A stretch of DNA of 16,851 nt from Bacteroidota bacterium (lineage in GTDB: Bacteria; Bacteroidota; Bacteroidia; 2-12-FULL-35-15). The notes beneath the pieces are model-generated. The model saw only the letters and a program-made list of their open reading frames with translations, made no database searches and had not been told where the DNA came from. This document shows, piece after piece, positions 7,205 through 15,329 of this stretch; within the stretch, counting starts at the first letter, position 1, and each line of letters begins with the position of its first letter. The stretch lies in NCBI GenBank assembly GCA_021413595.1, contig JAIOQD010000026.1, forward strand, positions 1-16,851. Reading direction: 5' to 3'. The position numbers and the translations under genes were made by a program.

Positions 7205-8833
7205 TTATTTTACAAACAAAGAAGTAAATTTAAATTCGTTTCCATCAAACAAGCCTTTATCACTTAGTTTTAATTCGGGAATTACAAGTAAAGCAAGAAA
7301 AGATAAGGTCATATAGGGGGATTGCAAGGTGCAGCCCCATGTTTTTATTTTTTTGTCAAGCAATTCATATTTTTCAGCAACAATATATCCATCTTCTGTG
7401 CTCATTAATCCGGCCACAGGTAAGGGGAGAATTCCTGTAAACACCCCATTTGCAGCGGAAACACCGCCTTTGTGATCAATCAATAAATTTATTGCTGCTA
7501 CAATATCAGCATCGCTCACGCCTGTTGCAATAATGTTATGACTGTCGTGCGCCACACTGGAAGCCATTGCGCCTTCTTTTAATCCGAAATTTTTTACAAA
7601 TGCAACTGCGGGAGGAGCATCGTTATAACGGTTAACCACCACTAATTTTAGTATGTCCTTGGAGGTATCACTACACAGTTGATCATTTACCGGAGTAATT
7701 TCTGTAAGTAGTTGTTTGGTAATTAACTGACCATCTTCTACCGTAATAACCCTTATTTTATTGCTATCCGTAACAACCTTAATATCTTTTTCTGAAATTT
7801 TATTACAATTAAAATTATTTACAATATCCGCCTTTACGGAAGGGATAAAACTTTTTCCGTTCTTAGCAACCAGCTCACCATTGATATATGTTTCAAGAAT
7901 TGTTAAGTCCGAAAGATTGTCTGCCACAATAAAATCAGCCGGATCGTTTATTTGAAGAAGCCCCACCTTCATTCCATAATGTTTAACCGGATTTACACAT
8001 GCAGCCTGAAATACATGCATTGCAGGAATGCCCTTTTTTATGGCACGTTTTACCAATTGGTCAATATGGCCTACTACTAAGTCGTTGGGGTGCTTGTCGT
8101 CAGAGCAAAGCATCATATTCGGATAATGATCATGCATCAGATCAATAAGTGCTTCGAAATTTTTTGCCGCACTTCCTTCACGTATCAATATTTTCATCCC
8201 CAATTGCAGTTTCTCCAATGCTTCTTCAGCGGTAAAACATTCGTGATCGGTGGTAATACCGGCCGAAATATATTTTTTTGCATCTTCTCCACGAAGCCCG
8301 GGTGCATGACCATCCACCACTTTTTTGTATTGATGTGCCAGTTGAATTTTTTTCATTACAACTTCATCCTGATGTAGAACCCCCGGGAAATTCATCATTT
8401 CCGCCAGGTAAACAATTTCAGGCATTTGTAATAACTCATCTATTTCTTTCACACCTATAACAGCACCCGCTGTTTCAAACGTTGTTGCCGGAACGCAAGA
8501 GGGAGCTCCAAAATAAAATTTAAAAGGTGTTTTTTTTCCATTATCCAGCATGTACTTTACACCATCAATGCCCAATACATTGCCAATTTCATGGGGGTCG
8601 GAGATAGTGCCAACGGTGCCGTGAGTTACAGCAAGCCGTGCAAATTCGGAAGGAACAAGCATGGAGCTTTCTATGTGTACATGCGAATCAATAAATCCCG
8701 GAAGTATATAATTAGTGGATGTTACTTCTTGTTTTAAAATGCTTTTTATAATGCCACCCTCAACGGTTATAATGCCTTTATAAATAACTTGATTTAATAC
8801 ATCAACAATATTTCCTTCTATACTAACTGTCAT
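7205..8833 (-). CDS. ade: Adenine deaminase
   Basis: Amidohydrolase-superfamily adenine deaminase (adenine + H2O to hypoxanthine + NH3), cytoplasmic, purine salvage and catabolism. The 542-residue length is typical of Ade/AdeC. Visible motifs are LPGFIDSHVHIESS at 44-57 (metal ligands H51, H53), TVGTISDPHEIGNVLG at 73-88, DGHAPG at 174-179, TDHE at 195-198, MLCSDDKHPNDL at 241-252 and, near the C-terminus, VAHDSHNIIATGVSD plus NGVFTGILPLPVAGLMS. Manganese is the usual metal in this family. The upstream gene 103 bases away encodes guanine deaminase, so adjacent genes handle both purine bases. The downstream hydroxylase gene begins 43 bases later, so read-through into the lipid genes is possible. 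Confidence 0.95.
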   Translation of the reverse strand: MTVSIEGNIVDVLNQVIYKGIITVEGGIIKSILKQEVTSTNYILPGFIDSHVHIESSMLVPSEFARLAVTHGTVGTISDPHEIGNVLGIDGVKYMLDNGKKTPFKFYFGAPSCVPATTFETAGAVIGVKEIDELLQMPEIVYLAEMMNFPGVLHQDEVVMKKIQLAHQYKKVVDGHAPGLRGEDAKKYISAGITTDHECFTAEEALEKLQLGMKILIREGSAAKNFEALIDLMHDHYPNMMLCSDDKHPNDLVVGHIDQLVKRAIKKGIPAMHVFQAACVNPVKHYGMKVGLLQINDPADFIVADNLSDLTILETYINGELVAKNGKSFIPSVKADIVNNFNCNKISEKDIKVVTDSNKIRVITVEDGQLITKQLLTEITPVNDQLCSDTSKDILKLVVVNRYNDAPPAVAFVKNFGLKEGAMASSVAHDSHNIIATGVSDADIVAAINLLIDHKGGVSAANGVFTGILPLPVAGLMSTEDGYIVAEKYELLDKKIKTWGCTLQSPYMTLSFLALLVIPELKLSDKGLFDGNEFKFTSLFVK

Positions 8834-8840
8834 AAAAATT

Positions 8841-8868
8841 AAATTGAAAATTTGATAAATTGAAAATT
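8841..8868. repeat. Two 12-base direct repeats in the ade leader
   Basis: AAATTGAAAATT occurs at 8841-8852 and again at 8857-8868, a 16-base period, beginning 8 bases before the ade ATG. It lies between the candidate -7 element and the start codon. It may be an operator or simple AT-rich slippage repeat. Confidence 0.6.
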
Positions 8869-8871
8869 AAA

Positions 8872-8879
8872 CAAACATA
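8872..8879 (-). promoter_or_regulatory. Candidate Bacteroidota -7 promoter element for ade
   Basis: On the minus strand the sequence is TATGTTTG, a full match to TAnnTTTG, 38 bases upstream of the ade start. No good -33 TTTG is seen at 19-20 bases. The gap of 103 bases after guaD leaves room for a promoter; guaD-ade read-through is the alternative. Confidence 0.35.
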
Positions 8880-8936
8880 GACCTGTTCTTTTTTGAAGAA
8901 TTCTTTAGTCGTTAAAATTCGGAGGCCGCAGAATAA

Positions 8937-9410
8937 CTAATATTCAATTTTATCTGTTTTTTGCTGCCATTCCTGAAATGCAACTAGAGCTTCATTTTGT
9001 AGCAATTGTTCCGTTGGTAAATGCCTTTCGGATACGTTAAGTTCAATTTCATCGTAAATAAATTGGTCATCAAACCCTATTGCTGCTGCATCTGTTTTAG
9101 TATTTGCAAAATACATTTTATCAGGCCGTGCCCAATAAATAGCGCCAAGGCACATCGGACAAGGTTCACAGCTGGTATATATTTCACATCCCGCTAATTG
9201 AAAACTGTCTAATGCTTTACAGGCTTCACGAATAGCCACTACTTCGGCATGAGCGGTAGGGTCATTGGTGGAGGTAACTTTATTAAAACCTCTCGCTATG
9301 ATCTTTCCGTCCTTAACAATTATTGCTCCAAAAGGGCCACCGTTACCCGCCCGCATGTTATCTATTGACAAACGAATAGCCTCACGCATGAAATTTTCTT
9401 TTTCTTCCAT
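8937..9410 (-). CDS. guaD: Guanine deaminase (cytidine-deaminase fold)
   Basis: A 157-residue zinc deaminase converting guanine to xanthine in the cytoplasm. The zinc site is H54 of TAHAEV (catalytic E56) with C84 and C87 of CEPCPMC. It looks like Bacillus subtilis GuaD along its whole length: GGPFGAIIVKDGKIIA at 24-39, TSTNDPTAHAEV at 46-57, SCEPCPMCLGAIYWARP at 80-96, TDAAAIGFDDQFIYDEI at 106-122 and the Glu-Tyr C-terminus. These last features, including the terminal Tyr, distinguish the domain-swapped guanine deaminases from tRNA adenosine deaminase TadA. Neighbouring ade deaminates adenine, which supports a purine-base role. The start is set by the family N-terminus; upstream sequence is A/T-rich with no Shine-Dalgarno site. 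Confidence 0.93.
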   Translation of the reverse strand: MEEKENFMREAIRLSIDNMRAGNGGPFGAIIVKDGKIIARGFNKVTSTNDPTAHAEVVAIREACKALDSFQLAGCEIYTSCEPCPMCLGAIYWARPDKMYFANTKTDAAAIGFDDQFIYDEIELNVSERHLPTEQLLQNEALVAFQEWQQKTDKIEY

Positions 9411-9794
9411 TAATTTTTTTTAAAATAGTTTAGACTCAAATTACATTTGGAATCTTTAGGAGGGTGAAAGGTAAGGCTTTTTCTAATTTTTGTCAACTCC
9501 AAAATTTTATTACAAATAGAACCGGGATATTTCTTCGGGCAATTTTAAAATCTTTACCCATCAGCTACTTCCATGGTGTTTGAATACTATTTATACACTA
9601 CCAAATGAATAATTGCTGGAATTCTGGTCACTCAATTATTTAGAGTTTTCCGATTAATCATTGATTTTTAATGATACAAAGCCTGATTTATTGGTTGGTC
9701 GATTAAGTGCGGGATATTATATTAAAATGAATACATTTGAAAATCATGTAATTAATTTGCAAAATAATATATAAACAAACAGCTCGTTTTAAAT
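9411..9794. other. Divergent intergenic region, 384 bases
   Basis: No open frame of convincing quality occurs on either strand. It must hold the promoters of the leftward guaD and the rightward PP2C gene. TACATTTG, matching the Bacteroidota -7 motif in plus orientation, occurs twice (9442-9449 and 9732-9739); only the second is well placed for the downstream gene. No strong hairpin or repeat was seen. Confidence 0.6.
9732..9739 (+). promoter_or_regulatory. Candidate -7 promoter element for the PAS-GAF-PP2C gene
   Basis: TACATTTG matches TAnnTTTG and lies 55 bases before the ATG at 9795. No TTTG is found at the expected -33 distance, so support is partial. Confidence 0.35.
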
Positions 9795-12350
9795 ATGAAT
9801 AGTATTTCTTTAGTAGGATATTTTATTTCAGGCTTTCTATTTCTTTTTTCCTTGTTATTACTTTTTTTTCTGAACCGATCGAGAAAACAGCTGAAGGAAC
9901 AAGCAGTTCTTCCTTCTGTTTTTGATGAAGAAAATGAACGATTAGCAATTATTTCTGAAGGCACACCTAACATCATTATTATCACTGATGATAAAGGGGA
10001 ACTGAAATGGGTGAACAAGATATTCAAAGAATTGACCGAGTGTTCTCTCGAAGAATATAAAAAGAAATGCGGGCATACAATATTTGAAGTAAGCAACAAT
10101 CCCGAAATTAAGGATATCGTGGAAGAAACGATCAGGAGAAAAAAATCAATATTCTATGAGTCTTTTCAAACAGTTTCTTCTGGAAAAAAAGTCTGGAGAT
10201 CATCCTCTATCAGTCCCATATTCGGAGAAGATAATAAGTTGAAAAATTTATTGATCATCGATGCAGATATTACCGAAAAGAAAAAGTTAGAGCAGGATCT
10301 GAATAAATTATCATTAGTTGCAAATCGTACCGGAAGCTATGTTATTATTTCTGATAAAGAAGATCGTATTGAATGGGTGAATGAAGCCTTTACCAGAATA
10401 ACCGATTATGAGTCGGCAGAGGTGATCGGCAGAAAAAATGCAGAATTGATGTTAAGTGATTTTTCTAATCGCAAAATTAGAAATGAAATATTTCAGACTG
10501 TATTAAAAAACCATAAAAAATACAATGGGGAAATTTTTAATTATACTCGCAACAACAGGCCAATATGGTTGTCGATTGAAATCACTCCTGTATTGGACGA
10601 TAAAGGTAACATTGCTCAATTTGTGACCACAGGAACTGATATTACAGAAAAAAAAGGAGCAGAGGATCAGCTGCGTATTTCCGATAAAATCCTAAATCAG
10701 ATAAACGCCTTGGTATTAGTGGCGAACAAAGATGGTGAGATCACCTATGCGAATCCTGCAACTAAAACTATTTTGGGTTATGATAGTAAAGAAATAATTG
10801 GTGACTCCTGGTGGGACCTTACCGCTAAAACTCCGGAAGAGAAAATAACAAAGAAAAAATTTATAGCTGACGCAATTAATGGTGATGTGGTATTACCTGC
10901 GGGTCCTTATGAAAATAGCATCAACAATAAAGATGGAGCAACAAGGTGGATAAGATGGAGTGATATGAAAGTAGATAAGAGTTTTGTTGTTGGTATTGGA
11001 TTGGACATTACGGAGCGAATTAATGCAGAACTAAAATTAAAACAATATTCAAACAAACTTTTGTTGTTAAATGATATTGGGAAAAGTATTCTCTCCTCCC
11101 AATCTTTACAAAATACAATAATCGATATTTTAAAAAAAGTGCATGCGAATTTCCACCAGTCTGCACGGGTTAGTATCGCCATGTTTGACTCCCTTGCCGA
11201 AAAAGCAAATTTCAATTTTGTGTTTTCTCCCGGCAAAAAAAGATTGTGTGGCGATATGGCAATTCCATTGAGTTCATTCAGAAAACTGGATACTTTAAAA
11301 TTAAATCAAGCATACATTATTGATGATCTTTCTGCACTGAACGACCCTTCCGAAATTGATAAAATGAATATTGAAGATGGAATACGCTCCTGCTTAATAA
11401 TGCCTTTGTTCTATGAAGACGGCTTGTTAGGCTCTATCAACCTTGACTCAGAACAAAACAATGGTTTTTCGCAGTTTGACCTCGAGTTGCTTCAGGATGT
11501 TTCCAGTGAAATAGCCATTGCACTTCAACAAGCCAAATTTAAAGCGGCTATCCACGAAAGTAATATTCTGTTAAAAAGACGAAACGAAGATATCAATGCA
11601 AGTCTTCGATATGCCAAAAGACTTCAGGAGGCTATACTTCCACCTCACGATTATGTTAAGCATCTTCTGCCTGAATCATTTATTTTCTATCAACCCAAAG
11701 AAATTATCAGCGGTGATTTTTACTGGTTAGAAAAACATGACGATATTATTTTGATTGCTGCTGCGGATTGCACCGGACATGGGGCTCCCGGAGCTTTTAT
11801 GTCCATTGTAGGAAATAATCTTTTAAATCAGGCTGTAAATATTTATAATATCACTCAACCCTCTTTGATACTCGATTTTATTAATAATGGCTTGTCGAAA
11901 GTCTTGCACAATAAGGTGGATGAAGTTTCTATCAAAGATGGAATGGATATTGTTTTGTGCTCATTTGATAAAAAAAATAAAATTTTGGAATTTTCCGGAG
12001 CAAACAATACGCTGTGGATGATAAGGAATCAGGAATTGATCATTACAAAAGGAGATAAATTTCCGGTAGGAGCTTATGTGGAAAGAGGGGCTAAATTGTT
12101 CACTAACCATAAAGTGCAATTAGAGAATGGAGATACTATCTATTTGTTTAGCGATGGCTTTGCTGATCAGTTTGGTGGGCCAAAAGGTAAAAAATTCAAA
12201 TACAATCAATTTCGAAAATTTCTATTGAGCATTCAAAATCAAAGTATGGAATCTCAGAAATTATTATTGAATAAAGCATTTGAAGACTGGAAAGGTAATC
12301 TGGAGCAAGTAGATGATATTCTTGTAATTGGTCTGAAAGTTGGGCTTTAG
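9795..12350 (+). CDS. Membrane-anchored PAS-PAS-PAS-GAF-PP2C (SpoIIE-type) phosphatase
   Basis: An 851-residue sensor with a serine phosphatase output. A single membrane helix (about 6-27) ends in a basic stop-transfer stretch. Three PAS domains follow at about 48-165, 175-288 and 297-412, each closing with a D-I-T-E motif (158, 282, 404). A GAF domain spans about 425-582, with a linker helix (583-605) before the phosphatase domain at about 606-850. The domain begins SLRYAKRLQEAILPP, typical of Bacteroidota proteins. Metal-binding Asp residues are present: D641 in SGDFYW, D658 in ADCTGHG, D715/D718 in DGMD, D787 in FSDG and D841 near the end. The family normally dephosphorylates an anti-sigma-factor antagonist; no such partner gene is adjacent. 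The sensors should be cytoplasmic, and their ligands cannot be predicted. This is not a sporulation gene here. Confidence 0.93.
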   Translation: MNSISLVGYFISGFLFLFSLLLLFFLNRSRKQLKEQAVLPSVFDEENERLAIISEGTPNIIIITDDKGELKWVNKIFKELTECSLEEYKKKCGHTIFEVSNNPEIKDIVEETIRRKKSIFYESFQTVSSGKKVWRSSSISPIFGEDNKLKNLLIIDADITEKKKLEQDLNKLSLVANRTGSYVIISDKEDRIEWVNEAFTRITDYESAEVIGRKNAELMLSDFSNRKIRNEIFQTVLKNHKKYNGEIFNYTRNNRPIWLSIEITPVLDDKGNIAQFVTTGTDITEKKGAEDQLRISDKILNQINALVLVANKDGEITYANPATKTILGYDSKEIIGDSWWDLTAKTPEEKITKKKFIADAINGDVVLPAGPYENSINNKDGATRWIRWSDMKVDKSFVVGIGLDITERINAELKLKQYSNKLLLLNDIGKSILSSQSLQNTIIDILKKVHANFHQSARVSIAMFDSLAEKANFNFVFSPGKKRLCGDMAIPLSSFRKLDTLKLNQAYIIDDLSALNDPSEIDKMNIEDGIRSCLIMPLFYEDGLLGSINLDSEQNNGFSQFDLELLQDVSSEIAIALQQAKFKAAIHESNILLKRRNEDINASLRYAKRLQEAILPPHDYVKHLLPESFIFYQPKEIISGDFYWLEKHDDIILIAAADCTGHGAPGAFMSIVGNNLLNQAVNIYNITQPSLILDFINNGLSKVLHNKVDEVSIKDGMDIVLCSFDKKNKILEFSGANNTLWMIRNQELIITKGDKFPVGAYVERGAKLFTNHKVQLENGDTIYLFSDGFADQFGGPKGKKFKYNQFRKFLLSIQNQSMESQKLLLNKAFEDWKGNLEQVDDILVIGLKVGL

Positions 12351-12499
12351 GCTCAATTTACACTTCTGTGATTTTAATATTGAAAAAATAATATACTGTT
12401 CATTCAGCTGAAATATATCTCTAATTCTTTATCTGCAAATTTTTTTTATTGCTTGTATTATCAATCCCCACCATTCCAACAGGAAAAATACATCCCGTT

Positions 12500-12510
12500 C
12501 CCCCCCCCCC
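12500..12510. repeat. Homopolymer of 11 C
   Basis: An uninterrupted run of 11 C in AT-rich intergenic DNA, about 90 bases before the candidate promoter of the DUF7948 genes. Runs of this length slip during replication and are also prone to sequencing error, so the true length is uncertain. Confidence 0.85.
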
Positions 12511-12600
12511 AACAATTGCGATTAAAATTGCTTTTAATGTTGAACTCCTTTTCATACTATAAAATCGACAGATATTGTTGACTTTGGCCTAAAAAAGAGT

Positions 12601-12623
12601 TATTTTTGGTAATAGTATTTTTG
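12601..12623 (+). promoter_or_regulatory. Two candidate -7 elements upstream of the DUF7948 genes
   Basis: TATTTTTG matches TAnnTTTG at 12601-12608 and at 12616-12623, 15 bases apart. A TTG at 12578-12580 lies 20 bases before the first copy, close to the expected -33 spacing. Use of either would leave a leader of more than 220 bases before the ATG at 12855. Confidence 0.35.
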
Positions 12624-12854
12624 AATTAGCCAGTTAATGAATAATATAAACACTGGTGCTTTATATTGCAGCGTGTTCTTCACCCAGAGATTGTTGAAGG
12701 GTGTGAGTGGGTCAACTCATATAGCAGATTCAGTATGACGTTCGCACGATTTAGTCTAAGTTCACATTAAAACGATTAGAAGCTATTGCCTAATTCAATA
12801 GTATTTATTTTATCAGAAATAGTATTTAATGAAAGTATAAATAGTACTTAATTA

Positions 12855-15329
12855 ATGAAGGGAAAAGTAAAACAATCTTTTTTATTAGTTGCATTGTTTG
12901 CCCTAACGGTGCGAGGGCTGGCCATAGGCATAAAAGCCAATGAACCTGTCGCTGTGCCCAAACCTATCAGTTCAACTGATCGGATAGTAAAAGCACATCC
13001 CACACAAAGCACAATCAGATTTACTGAAAATATAAATCAGTGGGATAAAAAAGTATTATACCGGGCGCAGCTTGATGGTGGTGTACTCTTCCTTGAAAAA
13101 AACTGTTTCACTTATAATTTTTACGACAAAGAAACGCTTCGAAAAAATCATGTATCTAAGCCCTTACCGCCTATCCAATTAGAGAGTGGATTAAGGAATG
13201 AGGTGATTCGCTCCCACGCATTCCGTATGACACTGATTGGCGCTGAAGAAACTGTTGAAGTAACAGAAAAACAAACATGCCCGGATTATTGTAATTTTTA
13301 TATAGGACAAGACAAAAGCAAGTGGGCAGGCAATGTGAAAAATTACAAAGAGCTTATTTACCAAAATATGTATGATGGAATTGACTTTCAAATGCTGGGC
13401 TTGCAGAATAGTTTGAAATATAATTTTATTGTCGCTCCTCAAGCGCATACCGAAGATATACAGCTTTATTACGAAGGTTTGGAGAGCATCGCCCTCTCGA
13501 AAGGTGCTTTATTATTAAAAACAAGCGTCAACGAGATCTCAGAACAAAAACCGTATGCGTATCAATTGATAAAAGGTAAACAAATAGAAGTGCCCTGTGA
13601 ATTTATTTTAACCGGCACAACGGTTAGTTTTCATTTCCCCAAGGAATATGATAAAAATACAGAGTTGATAATTGACCCTATTTTGGTATTTGCCGCTTCA
13701 ACCGGTTCAACAGCAGACAACTTTGGAATGACCGCCACGTATGATTCTCAAGGCTGTTTGTACGCAGGGGGAACAGTATATGGTGCAGGTTACCCAGTTA
13801 CATTAGGGGCTTATGATACTTCGTGGAACGGGGGGCCTCTTTATTTGGATGGTAGAACCGATGTGGTGATTTCAAAATACGATGCTTCAGGAACGTTTAT
13901 GCAATATTCAACCTATCTTGGTGGAACAACAAGTACTGAAATTGTAAGCAGCTTAGTTGTAAATGCACAAAATGAATTAATGCTGTTCGGAGCTACCGGA
14001 TCGAGTGATTTTCCAGTTACAACAGGTGCTTTTGAAACAACATTCAAAGGCGGTTCGTTTTTATCCTTTCAGGCCAATGGAACCAAATATATAAACGGGA
14101 CAGATTTATACGTTGCCAAATTTAATAGTACCGGTACGAGTTTGTTAGCCTCTACTTTTTTGGGCGGAACTCAAAATGATGGGGTGAATGATAGTCCTAC
14201 CCTTGCTTACAATTATGGTGATTATTATCGGGGAGAAATTCAGGTGGACAATGCCGGTAACTGTTATATAGCCAGCTGTACGTATTCTTCTAATTTCCCC
14301 ACTACCTTGGGTTGTCCGCAACCAATTGCCGGTGGTGGTTTAGACGGAGTTGTATTTAAAATGAATCCCAGCCTAACCGCTTTAACATGGAGTACCTACG
14401 TTGGGGGAATGGCCGATGATGGCTGCTATGCGCTCACACTGGATAATTTATTAAATGTTTATACAACAGGTGGAACATCTAGTACTAATTTTCCAATTAC
14501 ATCGGGAACATTGGACACCACTTATAATGGAGGGATTACTGATGGTTTTATCACAAAAATAAAAAGCGATGGTTCAGAAATAATGAATTCAACCTTCGTT
14601 GGAACACCGGCTTACGACCAATCCTTTTTGGTACAGTTTGATAAAAATTTTAATCTTTATATTATTGGGCAATCAGAAGGGGTAATGCCAGTATCTGTTG
14701 GGGTTTATTCAAATCCAAATAGTAAACAATTCATCTGGAAAATAGATAGTACCTTAAGTACTAAACTGTTTACCACCATTTTTGGAAATGGCAACGGGCA
14801 GGTAAATATTTCTCCTTCAGCATTTTTAGTGGATGGTTGCGATAATATTTATGTGTGTGGCTGGGGTGGTAATATTTTAACTGGTGTTCCCACAACTAAT
14901 ATGCCTCTTACTCCCAATACTCTTCAGCCAACAACGGATGGATTTAATTTTTATTTATTTGTACTTGCTCCGGACGCTACCTCATTATTGTATGCTACTT
15001 ATTTTGGAGGAGGTCAAAGCCATGAGCATGTGGATGGTGGTACCAGCCGTTTTGATAAAAAGGGAATTGTTTACCAGGCAGTGTGTTCTGGTTGTGGAGG
15101 GAATGATGATTTTCCGGTAACACCTGGTTCCTGGCCCTATACAGCAACGAATTATACCCCTCACACAAATGGGGTTTCTGCGAGTGGAATAAATATGTCA
15201 TCCAATTGCAATGAAGGTGTTTTTAAGTTTGATTTTCAGGCAGCAGGTGTTAGCGCGCAACTTCTTACAGTGCCTAACGATACGCTGTGGATTCTTCGGG
15301 ATGTGTTTTATCCGACACCGCTAATTTAG
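12855..15329 (+). CDS. Secreted DUF7948/SBBP beta-propeller-like protein, N-terminal part of a broken gene
   Basis: An 824-residue product with a signal peptide (basic MKGKVKQ, then a hydrophobic stretch to about residue 22). A DUF7948-type domain follows at about 52-265, beginning TIRFTENINQWDKKVLYRAQ. Next is a long region (about 275-795) of SBBP-like repeats with recurring units such as YSTYLGGT, ASTFLGGT, WSTYVGGM and YATYFGGG plus SDFPVT/TNFPIT blocks, expected to form an extracellular beta-propeller. The last 14 residues, after TVPNDT, fit nothing and end at TAG 15327-15329. The natural continuation is in another frame: the downstream reading frame carries the Ig-like repeats and the secretion domain. 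As it stands this product would lack its type IX secretion signal. Ligand and role are unknown. Confidence 0.88.
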   Translation: MKGKVKQSFLLVALFALTVRGLAIGIKANEPVAVPKPISSTDRIVKAHPTQSTIRFTENINQWDKKVLYRAQLDGGVLFLEKNCFTYNFYDKETLRKNHVSKPLPPIQLESGLRNEVIRSHAFRMTLIGAEETVEVTEKQTCPDYCNFYIGQDKSKWAGNVKNYKELIYQNMYDGIDFQMLGLQNSLKYNFIVAPQAHTEDIQLYYEGLESIALSKGALLLKTSVNEISEQKPYAYQLIKGKQIEVPCEFILTGTTVSFHFPKEYDKNTELIIDPILVFAASTGSTADNFGMTATYDSQGCLYAGGTVYGAGYPVTLGAYDTSWNGGPLYLDGRTDVVISKYDASGTFMQYSTYLGGTTSTEIVSSLVVNAQNELMLFGATGSSDFPVTTGAFETTFKGGSFLSFQANGTKYINGTDLYVAKFNSTGTSLLASTFLGGTQNDGVNDSPTLAYNYGDYYRGEIQVDNAGNCYIASCTYSSNFPTTLGCPQPIAGGGLDGVVFKMNPSLTALTWSTYVGGMADDGCYALTLDNLLNVYTTGGTSSTNFPITSGTLDTTYNGGITDGFITKIKSDGSEIMNSTFVGTPAYDQSFLVQFDKNFNLYIIGQSEGVMPVSVGVYSNPNSKQFIWKIDSTLSTKLFTTIFGNGNGQVNISPSAFLVDGCDNIYVCGWGGNILTGVPTTNMPLTPNTLQPTTDGFNFYLFVLAPDATSLLYATYFGGGQSHEHVDGGTSRFDKKGIVYQAVCSGCGGNDDFPVTPGSWPYTATNYTPHTNGVSASGINMSSNCNEGVFKFDFQAAGVSAQLLTVPNDTLWILRDVFYPTPLI
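15284..15289 (+). other. Frameshift/deletion junction within the secreted-protein gene
   Basis: Frame changes by -1 around here. The upstream frame reads PNDTL then would expect a Cys (CTG TG-), the start of a PKD-like domain in related proteins. The downstream frame reads A-VDSSGC, the typical end of such a domain. Both readings share the six bases GCTGTG at 15284-15289, so loss of a PKD-sized segment of length 3n+1 between two copies of GCTGTG would explain both the missing domain and the frame change. An assembly collapse is equally possible. Confidence 0.6.

Larger units (their letters stand above)
12351..12854. other. Gene-free region, 504 bases, before the DUF7948 genes
   Basis: No credible coding frame. 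It holds an 11-C homopolymer at 12500-12510 and two copies of TATTTTTG, at 12601-12608 and 12616-12623. A 33-codon ATG frame (12637-12738) shows no family resemblance and is not called. Nothing resembling a strong terminator was found after the phosphatase stop at 12350. Confidence 0.6.

Noticed and set aside
9442..9449. Plus-oriented TACATTTG as a promoter
   Set aside because: It is about 350 bases from the next plus-strand gene; a match of this length is expected by chance in AT-rich DNA.
9752..10099. Minus-strand open frame of 115 codons over the start of the phosphatase gene
   Set aside because: It is antisense to a well-supported membrane helix and PAS domain, is low-complexity and resembles no family.
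9795..12350. SpoIIE similarity taken as evidence for sporulation
   Set aside because: Only the PP2C catalytic domain is shared; the PAS/GAF sensor arrangement is typical of general signalling phosphatases in non-sporulating Bacteroidota.
12637..12738. 33-codon plus-strand frame starting MNNINTGALY
   Set aside because: Too short, no homology recognised, no start-site support and no conserved context; likely chance.
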